Shown: piece after piece, positions 1 through 38,030 of the stretch
How positions within the stretch are numbered: position 1 is the first letter of the stretch
How the letters are laid out: each line of letters starts with the position of its first letter
Source of the DNA: Gymnorhina tibicen
Lineage: Eukaryota; Chordata; Aves; Passeriformes; Artamidae
Length of the DNA stretch: 64,000 nt
Assembly (NCBI GenBank): GCA_013399875.1
Contig: VXAZ01009309.1
Span: 3,716,396-3,780,395, forward strand
Reading direction: 5' to 3'
Position numbers and translations under genes: made by a program
Notes under the pieces: model-generated
Seen by the model: only the letters and a program-made list of their open reading frames with translations
What the model was told of the DNA's origin: nothing
Database searches by the model: none

Positions 1-3000
1 ATACATCCCTAAATCAGCCCAGTGCTCATCTGTACCTCCAGCCTTGGCTCTCACTGCCAGGGCGCTAAAACCCTTCCTGACCATGGTGTTGTCCTGCCCT
101 CATCCTTTCCCGGGTGTCCCCTGAGCCCTGCCCGGGCCCGGGGCTGGCTGGGATCCTGTTCTGCAGAGCTGAGCACTATTCCAGCAAGGTCCTGGCTGGT
201 AAATAATTGATCAGGCACTGGGTGTAAGTTGCCTTTGCGATGAGTTGTTTCTGCTCCGGACGTCAGTGGGAGCTGAAGCACCAGGGGCTCTCCCCCAGCT
301 GCAAGAGGGCTGGGGGTGTTGGTGGGGGACAGTCAGAGGAGTCTGAGCTGTGGGTTACCCCTGTACCGGTGCCAGTGACCTCTGTAGTTGGCTTTAAGGG
401 CTCTAAGGCCACCAGAAGGGGACAGGTGGGTGTGGAATGTTCTGTTCTCTGTTACAGGCGTCTCCCAGCTGGTGGAGCCCTCTCCGATGTGCCACAGGCT
501 CACAAAATTTCCTTCTTATTCCAGGAATTATCAATAGTGGCACTTTTCAGGGTGGGGGAAGCCCCTCCCGAGTGCAGGAGCTGCTCTGCCAAGGGCGGTG
601 TCTGAGCAGAGATGGGATGAGCACGGTCCTGGCTGGTGCAGGGGGGAACGTGGGGCTGCTGGGATCTCCGAGCCATCTCCGGCACCCAGGAGGACCCATC
701 TGCTGGGGGCGAGCCTGGGAATTTGTGAGTAGCGCTCTCCCAGCAGGGCACAGCGGAGAGTGAAGCGCCCTCAGCTCATAAAACATTCAGAAACCCCTGG
801 AGCACGGAGTGCCTGGAGAAGGGGGGCTCCCACGGGGTGGGATGGTGCTGGGATGGGGAGGCAGGGGATGCTGAGATGTGTCTCCTTGTGCTGAGGAGTG
901 CCCAGGCGGTCTTATCAAAGCCAGGGGTCTGCGGTGACCCAGCCCCCAGCCCACCCGCAGCCCAGCCCGGCTGTTTAAATCCCTGCACGGAGCATCAGCC
1001 CCCGGGCCAGGAATGCTGTCCCCAGGCCAGGAATGCTGCCGTCAGGAGGGGACGGGGAGCACACGGGAGTGATGCTGGCCCTCTGCTTAAAGTGTTTTTC
1101 ATCTGGAAAGCCCCGTTGCTGCCTGTGTTTCTGGCAGCTGCCCTGCCCGCTGGCTCCGGCCACGCAAAGTCTTCTGCTGGCACCTTGCCCGGCCGTTCCC
1201 AGAGCCCGGCTCTTATTCATTGACTGGGTAGGATTACAGGAACTGGGGGAAATGCGCAAGGAAGGCTGGATTTGCCACCAAACTGGTGTTGGCTCCTGGT
1301 TTATTTGCTGCTTTCCCACTTCCCAGGCTGGTGGCAGTGGCTTTCCGTCACACCGATGCTCTCCGGTGTTTACCTCTGGGCAGAGCTGTGGCACTTACGG
1401 GGCTCCAGCGTGGCATCAGAGGAGTGTAAGCCCGGCTTATCCTGAACTTTACAGCATCAAGGGCTTGGATCCAGTCTGCTCTGCCCTGGACAGTTAATTA
1501 CAGAGGGATTTCTTGTTACTCTGATTTAAGGTGCTGAATGCTGCCTGCAGCAAGACCCAGTGGCTCAGGGCAGTGGCATCTTGGACAGCCAGCATCACTC
1601 ACGTGCTCTCCTGTTTCCCTGGCATCGTGCTGAGCTCTTTTTCTTCCTTCTGAGGCAGGGCCTGACCAGCAGCATCAGCATCAGGGTTTGTGGCACGTGG
1701 ATGAGCTGGGGAGTGGCTGCACTGCCCACCCAGGGCAAGACCTGCAGAGCTCCTCTCCCTGCACAACACAGGGTCAGACTCGTGCTGCCCCTGCCCAGCT
1801 CCCAGGTTCCACACAGAACTTAAATCTTCCCAACCTCATTGAGGTCTCTCCCTTGGGTGTTTTCCCTGGAGTGACCCAAGGAGCTGGTCCCCCCCCAGCA
1901 GCCCAGATGAGGGTCAGCCTGGGGGCTGTGCCAGGGTCAGTCCCCCCTCAGAGGCCCTTCCCGGGTGCCGGAGGACACCCACGCACGGCAGCACTCGGTG
2001 CAGAAACAGCTTGTCCAAGCACGGAGCGGAGCCAGGGATGTGCTCGTGCGGAGCAGAGCCAAGACAGGCAGGGTGGTGTTACTTCAGGACACGGCGCTGG
2101 CCTCCCCTGCTCCCTGTGAAGGGTGGGATGGGTGTTTTTCCTTTTTTTCTCCTTCCCTTTCTCCACCTCGGCCGCTTGGAAGCGCACGGCAGAGCTCAGC
2201 CCCGCTGCCCTGCACAAACTGACCAGCGAGGACGAGGGGCAGGGTCTCGTGCCAGGGTTTGAGCTGTGTCCCTTGAGCAGGGGGTGCTTCTGCCCGTGTT
2301 CACCCCTGAGTGTTCATTAGGGTGGGCTCTCCGCTCCTGCCCGCTCCAGTGCTGGGCACCGGGCGGGATCAATCCTGCCAGCGCCCTTGGCCGTGCTGCC
2401 AGCTGGCACTTTGTACCCAGGCCGGCTGTTGAGTTTGAATCTCCAGCTCCCGGAAACAGGTGAAGGAGGGCAGTTCCCACATTCCGTGTCGGACAGAGGG
2501 CTGTGCTGCCTCTGGCCGCAGAGGAAGCAGGTCCCGGGGCTGCTGGGGGATGCAGTAGCAGTGCAGTGGGACAAGCGTGGGATGCAGCTCTCTGCACGTG
2601 AGACACGATCTCCTTGTGCAGGCACAGCTTCGGCGGGACCAGCATTCCCTGGTTTTTAACCACTTGCCACGGCAGCACTTCCAGCTGGTGCAAAACTCTT
2701 CGGAGTGACTTTGCTGCCCTGCAGGTGGGAGCTGGGGTGGGATGGGAGAGCTGGAAGCCTCATTTATGTAATTGTCCTGAAGATTATTCTTAATACCAGC
2801 GAATCCTAGAAGCTGGCTTAACTGGGAGCTGAGAGAAACCTTGGAGCAGTCCCCTTTTCCATCCACAGCTCTCCTTCTCCCCCAGCTTCAGCAGGCAGGG
2901 TCAGGCCAGTCCACACGAGCCCTCCAGGCGCTGGACCTGGAGCTCAGCCTTTCAGAGCTGGGTATTCACTGGAGCCTTGGGCTGGGCTGAGCTCAGCCCC

Positions 3001-5208
3001 CCCAGCTGCTCGGAACCTTCCTCCCACGCAGCCCTCCCGAGAGGCAGCGGCTGCACGGAGCCCTGCGCAGCAGCCAGGGCAGCTGTGAGCAGCCTCTCCC
3101 CACACCGGGCACCCGCGGTGGTCCAGGGGCCGTGTTCAGGATGCCGGGGGGGGGGTTGGAAATAGGGTGATTTCTCATCCCACCCCTTCTCCGTTGCTCA
3201 TGAGAAGCTTCCCGCAGCCCCTGGGTTGGGCTGGGAAGGTCGGTCAGCTCCTCGTGGCAGTGCCCAAGGGAAGACAGGATTAGAGGCTGGGGCAGACCGG
3301 GCCCTTAGGGACCAGTTCAACCTCCAGATCCACGTCCTCAGCCATGGCAGGGACAGGCAAGAGCAGGCAGGTGGCACAGGGTTGTGTCTGAAACCCAACA
3401 GCTCCTGCAGGAGCAGCGTGTGGGAGCTGTGAAACGGTTTTGGTTCGTGGCAGCACAGCCTGTCCTTTGCACGCTGAGAAAGGAGAAGTCTTGCACCAAG
3501 CCCCGCGTGCTCCTGCTCACACCAGGGCCACCGTCCCCTGTCACCCCGTGGCACTGGGGACCACGTTCCCACAGCACAGGGCTGCTGGGCTGGGGGCAAG
3601 CAGCCTGTGTGGAGTTACATCCCCCTGCAGCCCCTTGCCGCTGTCTGGCAGGGATGGAGGATGCGCTGGGGGCTGGATTCAGCCATCCTTGGTAGCTGGA
3701 GGGCTCCTAACGCTGGAGGAAGGAGCCGAGGTCTCCCGGGACTGAGTCTCCCGTGCCTGCGCTCCTCAGACCGCGGCTCCCTCCCGCATACCTTCTCCGA
3801 GACCACAGCGGAGCTGCAAAGCACTTCCTTTTACCAGGATATTTATTGCTAAATAGATGAATCTGGGAGCCTGTGGAGCGTGAAATTAGGAACAAATGTA
3901 AAAAAGGAGGTCTAGACAGGAATTGTTCAGCTTATGGGCCTCCGCATGCTCTGCTTTCCTCCGCCTGTGCACGCTGGAGGGTTTAGTGCTTCCAGGTATT
4001 CGGCTTTAATCAGAGAAGCATGTTTGGGGAGGGGAAAAGGGAGAAATGCAAATGGTCCAGCTCCGGAGGGAGCAGTGGCTACGATGCCACGTCTGGCTGG
4101 GCGCGGCTGGACAGGAACCGTGGAAATTGGCTCCGTGCAACCCTGGCTGGCGCCCCGGGGCTTTAATTAATGGGTGGAAAAGCCGGAGAGCCCTCCCTGG
4201 CAGAGCTCTGCCCGCCACCTCCCGTCTTGGGCCGGCAGGGAGATGCTGATCCCCTGGGGCATCACAGAGGTGCAGCGCCCATCGCCGGGAGCCTGCGGGG
4301 CTGAGTGCGGCCACCCCGGGGCCACGTTCCCGTCCCAGCCCTGCACCCTGCATCTCCTACAGCTGGGAGAGCCCCTGCTTGGCTCCGGGGCAGCGTGGGG
4401 GTCGCAAATGGGAGCGGCAAAGGACCCAGGGATGGGCATTTCCAGCCGGCACCTGCTCCAACCAGGCACCTCCATCCCTCTTCAAAGAGCAGCCAGAGTT
4501 CCTAAATCACTACTGCATCGTTTGCAAACCCTTCTCACGGCTGCGTTGCTCCTCCTGAGCCTCCTCAGAGCGCTTTGCCCGAGGGGCGAGGGCAGGATTT
4601 GGCCCGGCTCTTGCCCCGAAGCCGTGGAGCCGTCGGGATCAATTCCCTTCCGTCCTCCCGAGCCGCTCAGCAGCAGCACAAAACGTGACGCTGCTTTACC
4701 CATTCAGCGCTCACCCAACCCTAGCGGGACATTAAGTGCCTGAAAATACGGCACGGGTTTGTTTTCTTTGGAAGCGGGGTCAAACCCCGGCAGACAGAGC
4801 TGCTTTTCCTCGGGTGCTGAAGCACTTTGGGGCTGGGGCGGCTGGTTTTTGGTTTAAGCTGACAGCACGAGCCGGGAGCCAGCTTTGTTAAAGCACTTGT
4901 GGAGTAGGTGGTCAGGGTATGATTTCTCCCTTAATTTGCATCTCTTCTCCTGTTCCCAGCCCGCACTAAAAGGTTGCTGGAGCTTTGTTTGTGCCAGTTT
5001 TAGTGCCACTGTCTCGTAGCTGCTGGCAGGTGTGAGCAGGCAGCACGCATCTCCCCAGCATCCTCCCTGTGGCAAAGAGCTGTGTCTCATCCTGGGATGG
5101 AGAGGAATTCCAGGCCTCCCGTGAGCATTCGAGGGAGGGATGCTGAGAGCAAAACCCGTGGTGGCGTTGCAGGGTCCGTGCTGTGCATCTGCCCTCGGGG
5201 TGAGCCCA

Positions 5209-5264
<56 letters not shown>

Positions 5265-6025
5265 CTTCCGCTGCTCCCAGTGCTGTGGCAGCTCCCAAGG
5301 GGCATTCCAGAGAGAGAAGGGTGCTGGTGGTACCCCAAAATGCAAGCAACGTGGGCCAAGCTGAGCCACAGCATCTCTGTGATGTCCAGTGCCCTCTGTC
5401 CCAGCCACAGCTCACCTGGGGCTGTCAAGCATCATCCCGGGGTGCCCCCACAGCCCCCCGACACTGTGGCTCAGCCGTGGCGACGTGCAGGATCCTGGTG
5501 CCTCGGCCACATCCCGCTCTCAGGGAGGGCAGCACCCCGCTCCCTGCCGTCATTAAAGTTTTGGTTATTCCAAATTAAAATACCACGTTGTTTTCGTGGG
5601 GAAAATGGATTGTAGGCACAGAGAAAAATGAGGACAGCTCAGAAATCTGAATTGCAAGGCTCCTTCTCCCATCGCCGAAGCTCTCTGCCACCTGGCAGCA
5701 GCCGGGAGGGTGCCCTTGGGGCCTGGTTTTATTTCCCTTGCTCCCCCTGCTGAGGGCAGAACAGCCAGATGTGACCCCAGAGCTGCTTCTCACTCAATCT
5801 CTCACCCACTGCCTGAAGTTTTTTTAACCCTTGCAACTGCAAGGTGGAATTTGGGGCGGAATAGGGACTCCCTGATGACTTTCCAGATGTGCCCAGTGCA
5901 GGGGTCTGGCCTGATTCTGCCTTCCTGGTTTTTAGCCCATTTCAAAGCGGGGTGAGCAGAGGGTTTGGGGCTCTGCAGCCCAGCCCATCACTGCATCCCC
6001 TCACCCCCTGCACTCAATTTTGCAG
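1..6025. other. Non-coding sequence upstream of / in intron 1 of FAM163B
   Basis: I recognise no coding exon here on either strand; the open frames are short, GC-driven and unlike known proteins. In the conserved vertebrate order the next gene on this side would be DBH, but none of its exons is visible. The right edge is a splice acceptor (pyrimidine tract then TTTTGCAG ending at 6025), so at least the distal part is intron 1 of FAM163B. A non-coding first exon could lie here or beyond the window edge, but I cannot place it. The only clear structure is the hexanucleotide array at 5211-5264. Confidence 0.6.
5211..5264. repeat. Hexanucleotide microsatellite (AGGGAC)9
   Basis: Nine perfect tandem copies of AGGGAC. 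The frames across it read as alternating Arg-Asp or Gly-Thr, which produces spurious open frames on both strands. The G-runs of three, spaced by three bases, could form a G-quadruplex on the + strand (inference). Confidence 0.95.
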
Positions 6026-6489
<464 letters not shown>

Positions 6490-6821
6490 NNNNNNNNNNN
6501 NNNNNNNNNNNNNNNNNNNNNNNNNNNNNNNNNNNNNNNNNNNNNNNNNNNNNNNNNNNNNNNNNNNNNNNNNNNNNNNNNNNNNNNNNNNNNNNNNNNN
6601 NNNNNNNNNNNNNNNNNNNNNNNNNNNNNNNNNNNNNNNNNNNNNNNNNNNNNNNNNNNNNNNNNNNNNNNNNNNNNNNNNNNNNNNNNNNNNNNNNNNN
6701 NNNNNNNNNNNNNNNNNNNNNNNNNNNNNNNNNNNNNNNNNNNNNNNNNNNNNNNNNNNNNNNNNNNNNNNNNNNNNNNNNNNNNNNNNNNNNNNNNNNN
6801 NNNNNNNNNNNNNNNNNNNNN
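6490..6821. other. Assembly gap (332 N)
   Basis: A run of undetermined bases hides the 3' end of the FAM163B coding exon. It starts directly in the coding tandem repeat and ends at a poly(A) stretch (6822-6830), so both flanks are low-complexity and the gap size may be an estimate. Confidence 0.99.
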
Positions 6822-7622
6822 AAAAAAAAATGAAGTGAAGGTATTCCTACGGTCTGGTGTTGTAAAGTGGGAGCAGAGCAAGCCCGGGTGGGGAGCGCAG
6901 GGGTGCAGCTGGAATGTGAGATTTTCCAGTGCTGCGCTGCTTGCTTTTTTCTTTTATAAAGAGGATTTTGATATTGAGCATCCTTTTCTACGGAGGAGCT
7001 GCCCCTCCTCACCACTGAGCCCCGGGGATGATGAGTGAGTGCCGGGGCTCATGGGTGGCTGGAGATGGCTCGTGCTGCAGGTCAGGCATCACCTGGGGGC
7101 CCTAGGATGCACACACACACCCCCCAAAATGTCCTCTAGCAAAGCAGGGCTGTCACTGCCCACCTTTCTGCCCCCCTGTCCTCCGCTGCTCCGTGCTGCA
7201 GCCGTGGGAGGGTCTGGGGGTGCGGGTGTGAGTGAGCACAGCCCCGCGCGTCCCCCAGCCCGCCGCGCTCCTCGAGCCGGGCGTTAATTCCCAGGAGACA
7301 GGCGCAATCCCCTCAGGGTTAGGATGGTGGCCGGGCACACGGCCTCTCCCTGGAGCCCCCGGAGTGGCCTCATGGACCCTCTGAAGGAGCTGGGCTGGGG
7401 GTGCGAAACCACTGCATTACCGGGCTGTGGAAGTAACACCCAGCACGCTTTGGGATGGAGGAGCGTCCCTCGGGATAATCAGCATCCCTGCTCCAAGTGA
7501 TGCCGTACACACGGTCTGGCTGAGGGCTCCGTGGCGCAGGGGTCACCGTGTGAGTGTGTGCCCGCCCCTTGCATGCACATTTTTGCATGCATTTATTTGT
7601 TCGGGAGGGGTTTTTTAAGCAC

Positions 7623-7656
<34 letters not shown>

Positions 7657-8690
7657 ATTTTTTTCCCCAACCAGGAAAGTGTCAAAACACTTTTAAATTT
7701 AGGCAGAACCTCCAATTTGCCAATTTTCCAATGAGCCATTTCCCGTGGCCGGGCAGCCTGGCTGTGGCACCAGCTCTGTCCCACGCTGGATCCGGCAGGG
7801 ACAGCCCTGGCAGAGCAGCGGGCACAGAGCTGGTCCCCGAGCGTGCCCCTCTGCACCAGATGTGCTGCAAAGGAGCCCTTGGGGCAACTCAGAGATTTAG
7901 GAGAGGAGCTGCAGCGATGAGGGGACTCCTGCTCTGGTTTCTCCTGGCTGTCTCCATTCCTCCCCTCCGACCTCACCGCCCTCCATGTGACAGAACACCC
8001 TGTTTCTCCTGGATTGGGCATTATTCAGGTTAAAAGCATCACCTGGGGATGGCTGGCGAGGATGGACTGGCTGCACAGAGACTCTGATGCCCTCAGTGCT
8101 GTGCTCCAGGGCGATTTCCCTTTTTCAAGATGTTCTGGGAAGAAGCAGCCGTGGCTGCGGCCCCCGGGGCTCACGGACACTGCTTGCAGCCCGGCTGGGT
8201 ATTTTACTCTGAACCACGAGGGCTTTTAATTCCACAGGAAACCTTTTGAAGTACAAGTCGGTCTTTGCAAATGAGTATCTTCGGCTTTCTGGGGCGGGGG
8301 GTTCTGTTTGGGGCGGGGAGGGCCGGGGTTGGTTTCGTACGTGTTTAATATTCCGGGCTGGGTCCCTGCGGTGCTGCATCCCGGGAGCGCAGTCCCTCTG
8401 CTCCGCAGGGATGCAGCCACTCAGCTCCCGTGTACAGTTCTCACTGGGGTTTGTTTCCCATGCCTTGAACCCTTCTCTCCCCGTTTTTCGTGTTTTTCTC
8501 CCACCGGCCTTCCCTTTCCTCCTTTTTTTTCCTTGTTTCTTTCCCCTTGTAGCGTGGAAACTTGGCTTTCACTGACCCTCACCTGGTGATCTGTTGTACA
8601 GGACTTTGGGAATCTCGGATGGGGGAGGGAAAAAGTCAAAAGAGGAAAAAAAAAATAAAAAGGAATAAACTGCTTTGACAGGGGTTTTGA
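6822..8690 (+). other. FAM163B: Probable FAM163B 3' UTR
   Basis: Sequence between the gap and the first strong + strand poly(A) signals has no recognisable coding exon. It contains a poly(A)-rich tract at 7622-7653 and T-rich stretches. Its assignment as 3' UTR rests on position: the stop of FAM163B should be inside the gap and no other gene lies before the signals at about 8654-8669. A longer form ending near 9190 is possible. Confidence 0.55.
8654..8669 (+). terminator. Poly(A) signals (two AATAAA), probable FAM163B 3' end
   Basis: AATAAA occurs at 8654-8659 and again at 8664-8669. T-rich sequence follows at about 8697-8724, consistent with a downstream U/GU element. This is the first canonical signal after the FAM163B coding exon. 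Confidence 0.55.
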
Positions 8691-9169
8691 GGTTTGGGTT
8701 TTGTTTTCTTTTCTTTTTTTTTTTGTCCCTGCGTCTGCAAACTTGGGGCGGTGTTTGCAAAGCTCTCAGGAGCTCCCTGCTGCTGAGGGAGAGATGCAGC
8801 AGCACTTGGGGGGCACACAGCAGTTTGGGGGGTGCTAAAGGGCCTTTGGCTCAGTGTCTGGGGGTCACAGCAGTAAAAACACAGAGCAGTAACCCCTTGG
8901 GAGCTCAGAAAGGCCCTTTTCTTACTGGCACCGTATGAAATCTCTTTGCTCACAGCCCCCTGAGGAGCTTCAGGGCTGCAGCTTCTAAAGCCACAGAACC
9001 CCAAAGGGCCCCCAAAGCTCCCAAAATCCCCCCACTGTTGGGACTTTTCCTTGCATCACTGTCCAAGGAGCTGTAATTCCCCTGATTTAAAGCTGCTGTG
9101 CTTCCCCTGGGCGCCAGCAAAATTGCAGCCCCAATCCCAGTGTTCCCAGCACTCCACTACAAACTGGAG

Positions 9170-9175
9170 AATAAA
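9170..9175 (+). terminator. Alternative + strand poly(A) signal
   Basis: AATAAA on the + strand, followed by AT-rich sequence and then a GT-rich stretch near 9238-9262. It could end a longer FAM163B transcript. It faces the minus-strand signal at 9203-9208. Confidence 0.4.
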
Positions 9176-9202
9176 ACAAAATACCACCATAAATATGACA
9201 AT

Positions 9203-9208
9203 TTTATT
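9203..9208 (-). terminator. ADAMTSL2: ADAMTSL2 poly(A) signal
   Basis: TTTATT on the + strand is AATAAA on the minus strand, about 655 bases past the ADAMTSL2 stop codon. The intervening sequence is AT-rich like a 3' UTR, in contrast to the GC-rich flanks. Cleavage would be expected at about 9180-9190. Confidence 0.6.
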
Positions 9209-9862
9209 AAAATATACATATGAGTACAAATTAATGATTATGTGGATAAAGTTCACTGTCTGTAAACAAATATATTAAAAAAGAGCACGTCTTTTTTGTG
9301 ATATAAAGTGCAGTTATGTTTCCATATTATATACAATATGTCAGCATCGGGGGCGGGGGGTTGTAAGGACTATGAAACTAACATTTGATTATAAGATAAA
9401 ATTCTCTGAAAAAGTATACACCTACATATTACAAAAAAGGGGCTCGAGTTCATTTACCAAACGAGGATCAGCTTCCCACCACGTTAATTCAGCTAACGAG
9501 AGCGCGCAGGCCTCGGGATAAACCAGGAGAGAGGCACCAACCCCCTGTAGTGAAGGGAAACTTGCACTTCCCGGAGTTCACACCTTCCCCTCGCCAACCC
9601 CAGCCTTGCACAGAGGGAGGGAACCAAAGGACAAGAGCTTGGGTGCAGCTGGAGTTTTTTTGGGGGGGGGCGGGGGGAACCAAATATACACGACTTTTAT
9701 GTACAGCTCTGATCCCGGCGGGCTCCCAAAACGTCCAGCGGCGCCGTCCCTCTGCTCGGGACCGGGAGGGGAGTTCTCCTTCGGTGGGGACAGAAAGACC
9801 GGGCCGAAAGCATCCTTTTGTCAGCAGCGCGCGGGACGCGCGGCCGGGGGGAAGGTGCGGCC
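9209..9862 (-). other. ADAMTSL2: ADAMTSL2 3' UTR
   Basis: This is sequence between the ADAMTSL2 stop codon (9863-9865) and the minus-strand AATAAA. The distal half (about 9180-9430) is strikingly AT-rich and carries, on the minus strand, TGTATATA at 9328-9335, a match to the Pumilio recognition consensus (UGUANAUA). The proximal half is GC-rich with a G-run at 9661-9676 (C-run in the transcript). No open frame with family similarity is present. Confidence 0.6.
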
Positions 9863-35752
<25,890 letters not shown>

Positions 35753-35753
35753 C

Positions 35754-37329
35754 CTAGAAAGCGACCAAACGCTGCACTGAGCACAACTCCCACCCAGCCC
35801 CATGACCAGCAGCAGGGGCTGCTTTGCCTGGGCTCCACAGCTCGTGCCTGCTCCAGCATTCCCGCTCAGCTCGGTGACACCGACCACCAGTGACTGCAGG
35901 GGCTGGAGCCTGAAGCTTTATTTAATTAATGGGAGTATTAACATGGTACAGGCTCACTTCCCAGCTCGGTTTTTATCTGTCAAACCACAACTTTGCACTG
36001 GTTTCCAGTGGCTGCACCTGACACCACTCCAAGCCTGCCTTGGAAGGGAGCCTGGCTTACACCGAAGCGAGCGCTGCACAGTGAGTACCCAGGAGTGTTC
36101 CTGGATCTATAAAAGCAGTGCATTTAAATATCCCCGCTTACAGGATCGCTCCTGGAAGAACGAGATGAAAGGCTTCAAAAACAAAAAAAACACCCCGCAA
36201 TTAACAGCCATTATTTCTCCTTTTTTCATTTATTCCACTCCAATTCCCCTCGGTTCCCAGGGAAGACCTTGCTTGTCCTTATAGAAAAGACACGACCCAC
36301 AATTAAAGAGCAGAAATGAAGTATCCCAAGCGTCAGCCTTTCATCTCTTCCTCCATCTGCCTCATGAAAGAGAATAACCCAGAATGGCATTTTCTTAAAT
36401 AAAACCCAGCTCAAAACCACAATACATTTTATTGTGAACCTCCCTGCAAGAGCCAGAAAGGAGCAGGTTTCAGGAAATCATGCTTCCAGGCAATGAAAGC
36501 AGCTCATGTCTGTAAGAAAAAGAAAGAAAAAATATCCTCCACGAAGCTAATTTCCCTCGAAAAGCAGCTAGACAGTATCTTAGGGAAGCAGGGGGGTGGG
36601 AGAGGTGCTGCTCCTGGGGAGAGAGGGCAGGACTGCAGACCTGCAATATAAAGAGCTTCTTTCCCACCCGGTTTTTTTTTTTGTGTTTTTTTTTTTTTTT
36701 TTTTTTCTCATTGCAAAGGTTTTTGTAGCGGTTTTGAAATCGCAGAATTGCCCTGCAATACCGGCCCTGCTCTGCTCTGCTGTCTGGCTTAGAAAAATTT
36801 ACCAGAGGGCTTCCAGGTCCCCGAATCCGCTCTGCAATCGCCCTGGGGGAGAGGTCCAGCATGCTAGAGAGACTTTCCAAGAGGCAGATCCATTGATTAA
36901 TGGGAGCCCGGAGCGCTTGGCCGGGGATCCCGCGGACAGGTGGCTGAGCCTTGCCTTACACTTGGTTCTCATTAAGGCTCCCAGACACTCCTGACTCGAA
37001 GCCAATACCCGAGCGCGCTCGGAGTTTATCCTACAGGCGCTCGGGGCTGCGCGCTTAAATGAAGGGAAAATTGAGGGAGGGGGCAGGGATGTCGCCGAGC
37101 AGCATCGCGGAGCCGGTACCGGGGCAGCCCCGCACGGGCGGCGGGAGGGCGATGCGGGGCGGGGATGCGGAGCCGGGATGCGGGGCTCCATCGCCGCGGG
37201 GCGGGCAGCGGGGCAGGGTCCGGCGGGGCGCGACCCGCGCGGGGCCGGGATGGGACGGACGGGACGGGACGGGACGGGACGGGACGGGACGGGACGGGAC
37301 GGGACGGGACCGGACAGGACGGGCCGTAC
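35754..37329 (-). other. Probable ADAMTSL2 intron 1
   Basis: This spans from the proposed exon 1 donor (37329) to the acceptor at 35754. A poly(T) tract interrupted by G lies at 36670-36706. No coding exon is seen. The assignment depends on the inferred first exon. Confidence 0.5.
37252..37320. repeat. Pentanucleotide microsatellite (GGGAC)n
   Basis: Ten perfect copies of GGGAC at 37261-37310 with imperfect copies on both sides. It begins about ten bases inside the probable first intron of ADAMTSL2, next to the exon 1 donor. It also encodes long spurious open frames. Confidence 0.93.
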
Positions 37330-37505
37330 CTGGCGGCGGCGGGGCCGGGCAGGGCGATGGTCCGGGGCCGGGCGGGAGCGGCGGCGGCGCGGAGCGGAGC
37401 GGAGCAGCGGCGGCCCCAGACGCTCCCTCCCTCCTTCTCCCTCTCCGACTTCAAAGGGCAGCCAAAAGCGCCGGGGCTTCCAGCGAGGAGGAGCCGCCGC
37501 AGTGG
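37330..37505 (-). other. ADAMTSL2: Probable non-coding first exon of ADAMTSL2 (5' UTR)
   Basis: GC-rich sequence downstream of a minus-strand TATA-like element ends at a good donor, CCGCCGCCAG|GTACGG, at 37330/37329. No ATG is present on the minus strand in this interval. The intron to the first coding exon would be about 1.6 kb. The right (5') boundary is only an estimate from the TATA spacing. Confidence 0.5.
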
Positions 37506-37744
37506 CTCCCCCCAGCCCGCGCCGGCCGCTCTTATAGCGGCGACGGGGGGGAGGAAGGGGGGAGAGCGGGCGGAATTCACACCTCTCGGCCCGGGATGCC
37601 CCCACCCCGGTTAACCCCTCGCCTCCCCCGGCGCCGGCCCGCGGCCGCCAGCCGGTTTCCTGAGGCGAGACCGGGGGGGCACAGGCGGGGGGAGCCCGCA
37701 CCGCACGCATGCGTTCGCGCCGGTCCGCGCAGCGCCGGGCCCCC

Positions 37745-38030
37745 CCGGGCACCCCCGGGAGGATGCTGCGCTCCCCCTTGCCCGGGGACCCCCGGGAGGA
37801 TGCTCCGCTTACCCCCCCGGGAGGATGCTCCGCTTTCCCCCCTCCCCGGGCACCCGCGGGAGGATGCTCCGCTCCCCTCCCCCGGGACCCGCGGGAGGAT
37901 GCTGAACTTCCCTACCCCGGTACTCTCCGGAGGATGCTGCGCTCCCCTCCCCAGGACCGCCAGGAGGATCTTGCACTTCCCCACCCCCGGCACACCCCGG
38001 AGGATGCTGCGCTCCCCTCCTCGGGCGGCA
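37745..38030. repeat. GC-rich minisatellite, eight copies of a ~35-bp unit
   Basis: The motif AGGATGCT recurs with starts at 37760, 37797, 37822, 37861, 37896, 37931, 37965 (as AGGATCTT) and 38001. Spacing is 34-39 bp, apart from one 25-bp step. The spacer is C-rich (CSCTCCCCTCCCCGGG-like). It lies just upstream of the ADAMTSL2 CpG-island promoter. Confidence 0.9.

Larger units (their letters stand above)
37080..37700 (-). promoter_or_regulatory. ADAMTSL2: CpG-island promoter of ADAMTSL2 with TATA-like box
   Basis: This is a dense CpG and GC stretch at the 5' end of ADAMTSL2. On the minus strand CTATAAG occurs at about 37531-37537, placing initiation near 37505. GC boxes (GGGGCGGGG type) are frequent. 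The island continues rightward into a GC-rich minisatellite. Because MYMK starts 8 kb away, a divergent partner gene is not evident. Confidence 0.6.

Noticed and set aside
5082..5615. Open frames with Arg-Asp repeats
   Set aside because: They translate the (AGGGAC)9 microsatellite; no splice or homology support.
1..6025. Expected DBH exons
   Set aside because: No copper type II monooxygenase or DOMON motifs seen; the gene must lie beyond the left edge.
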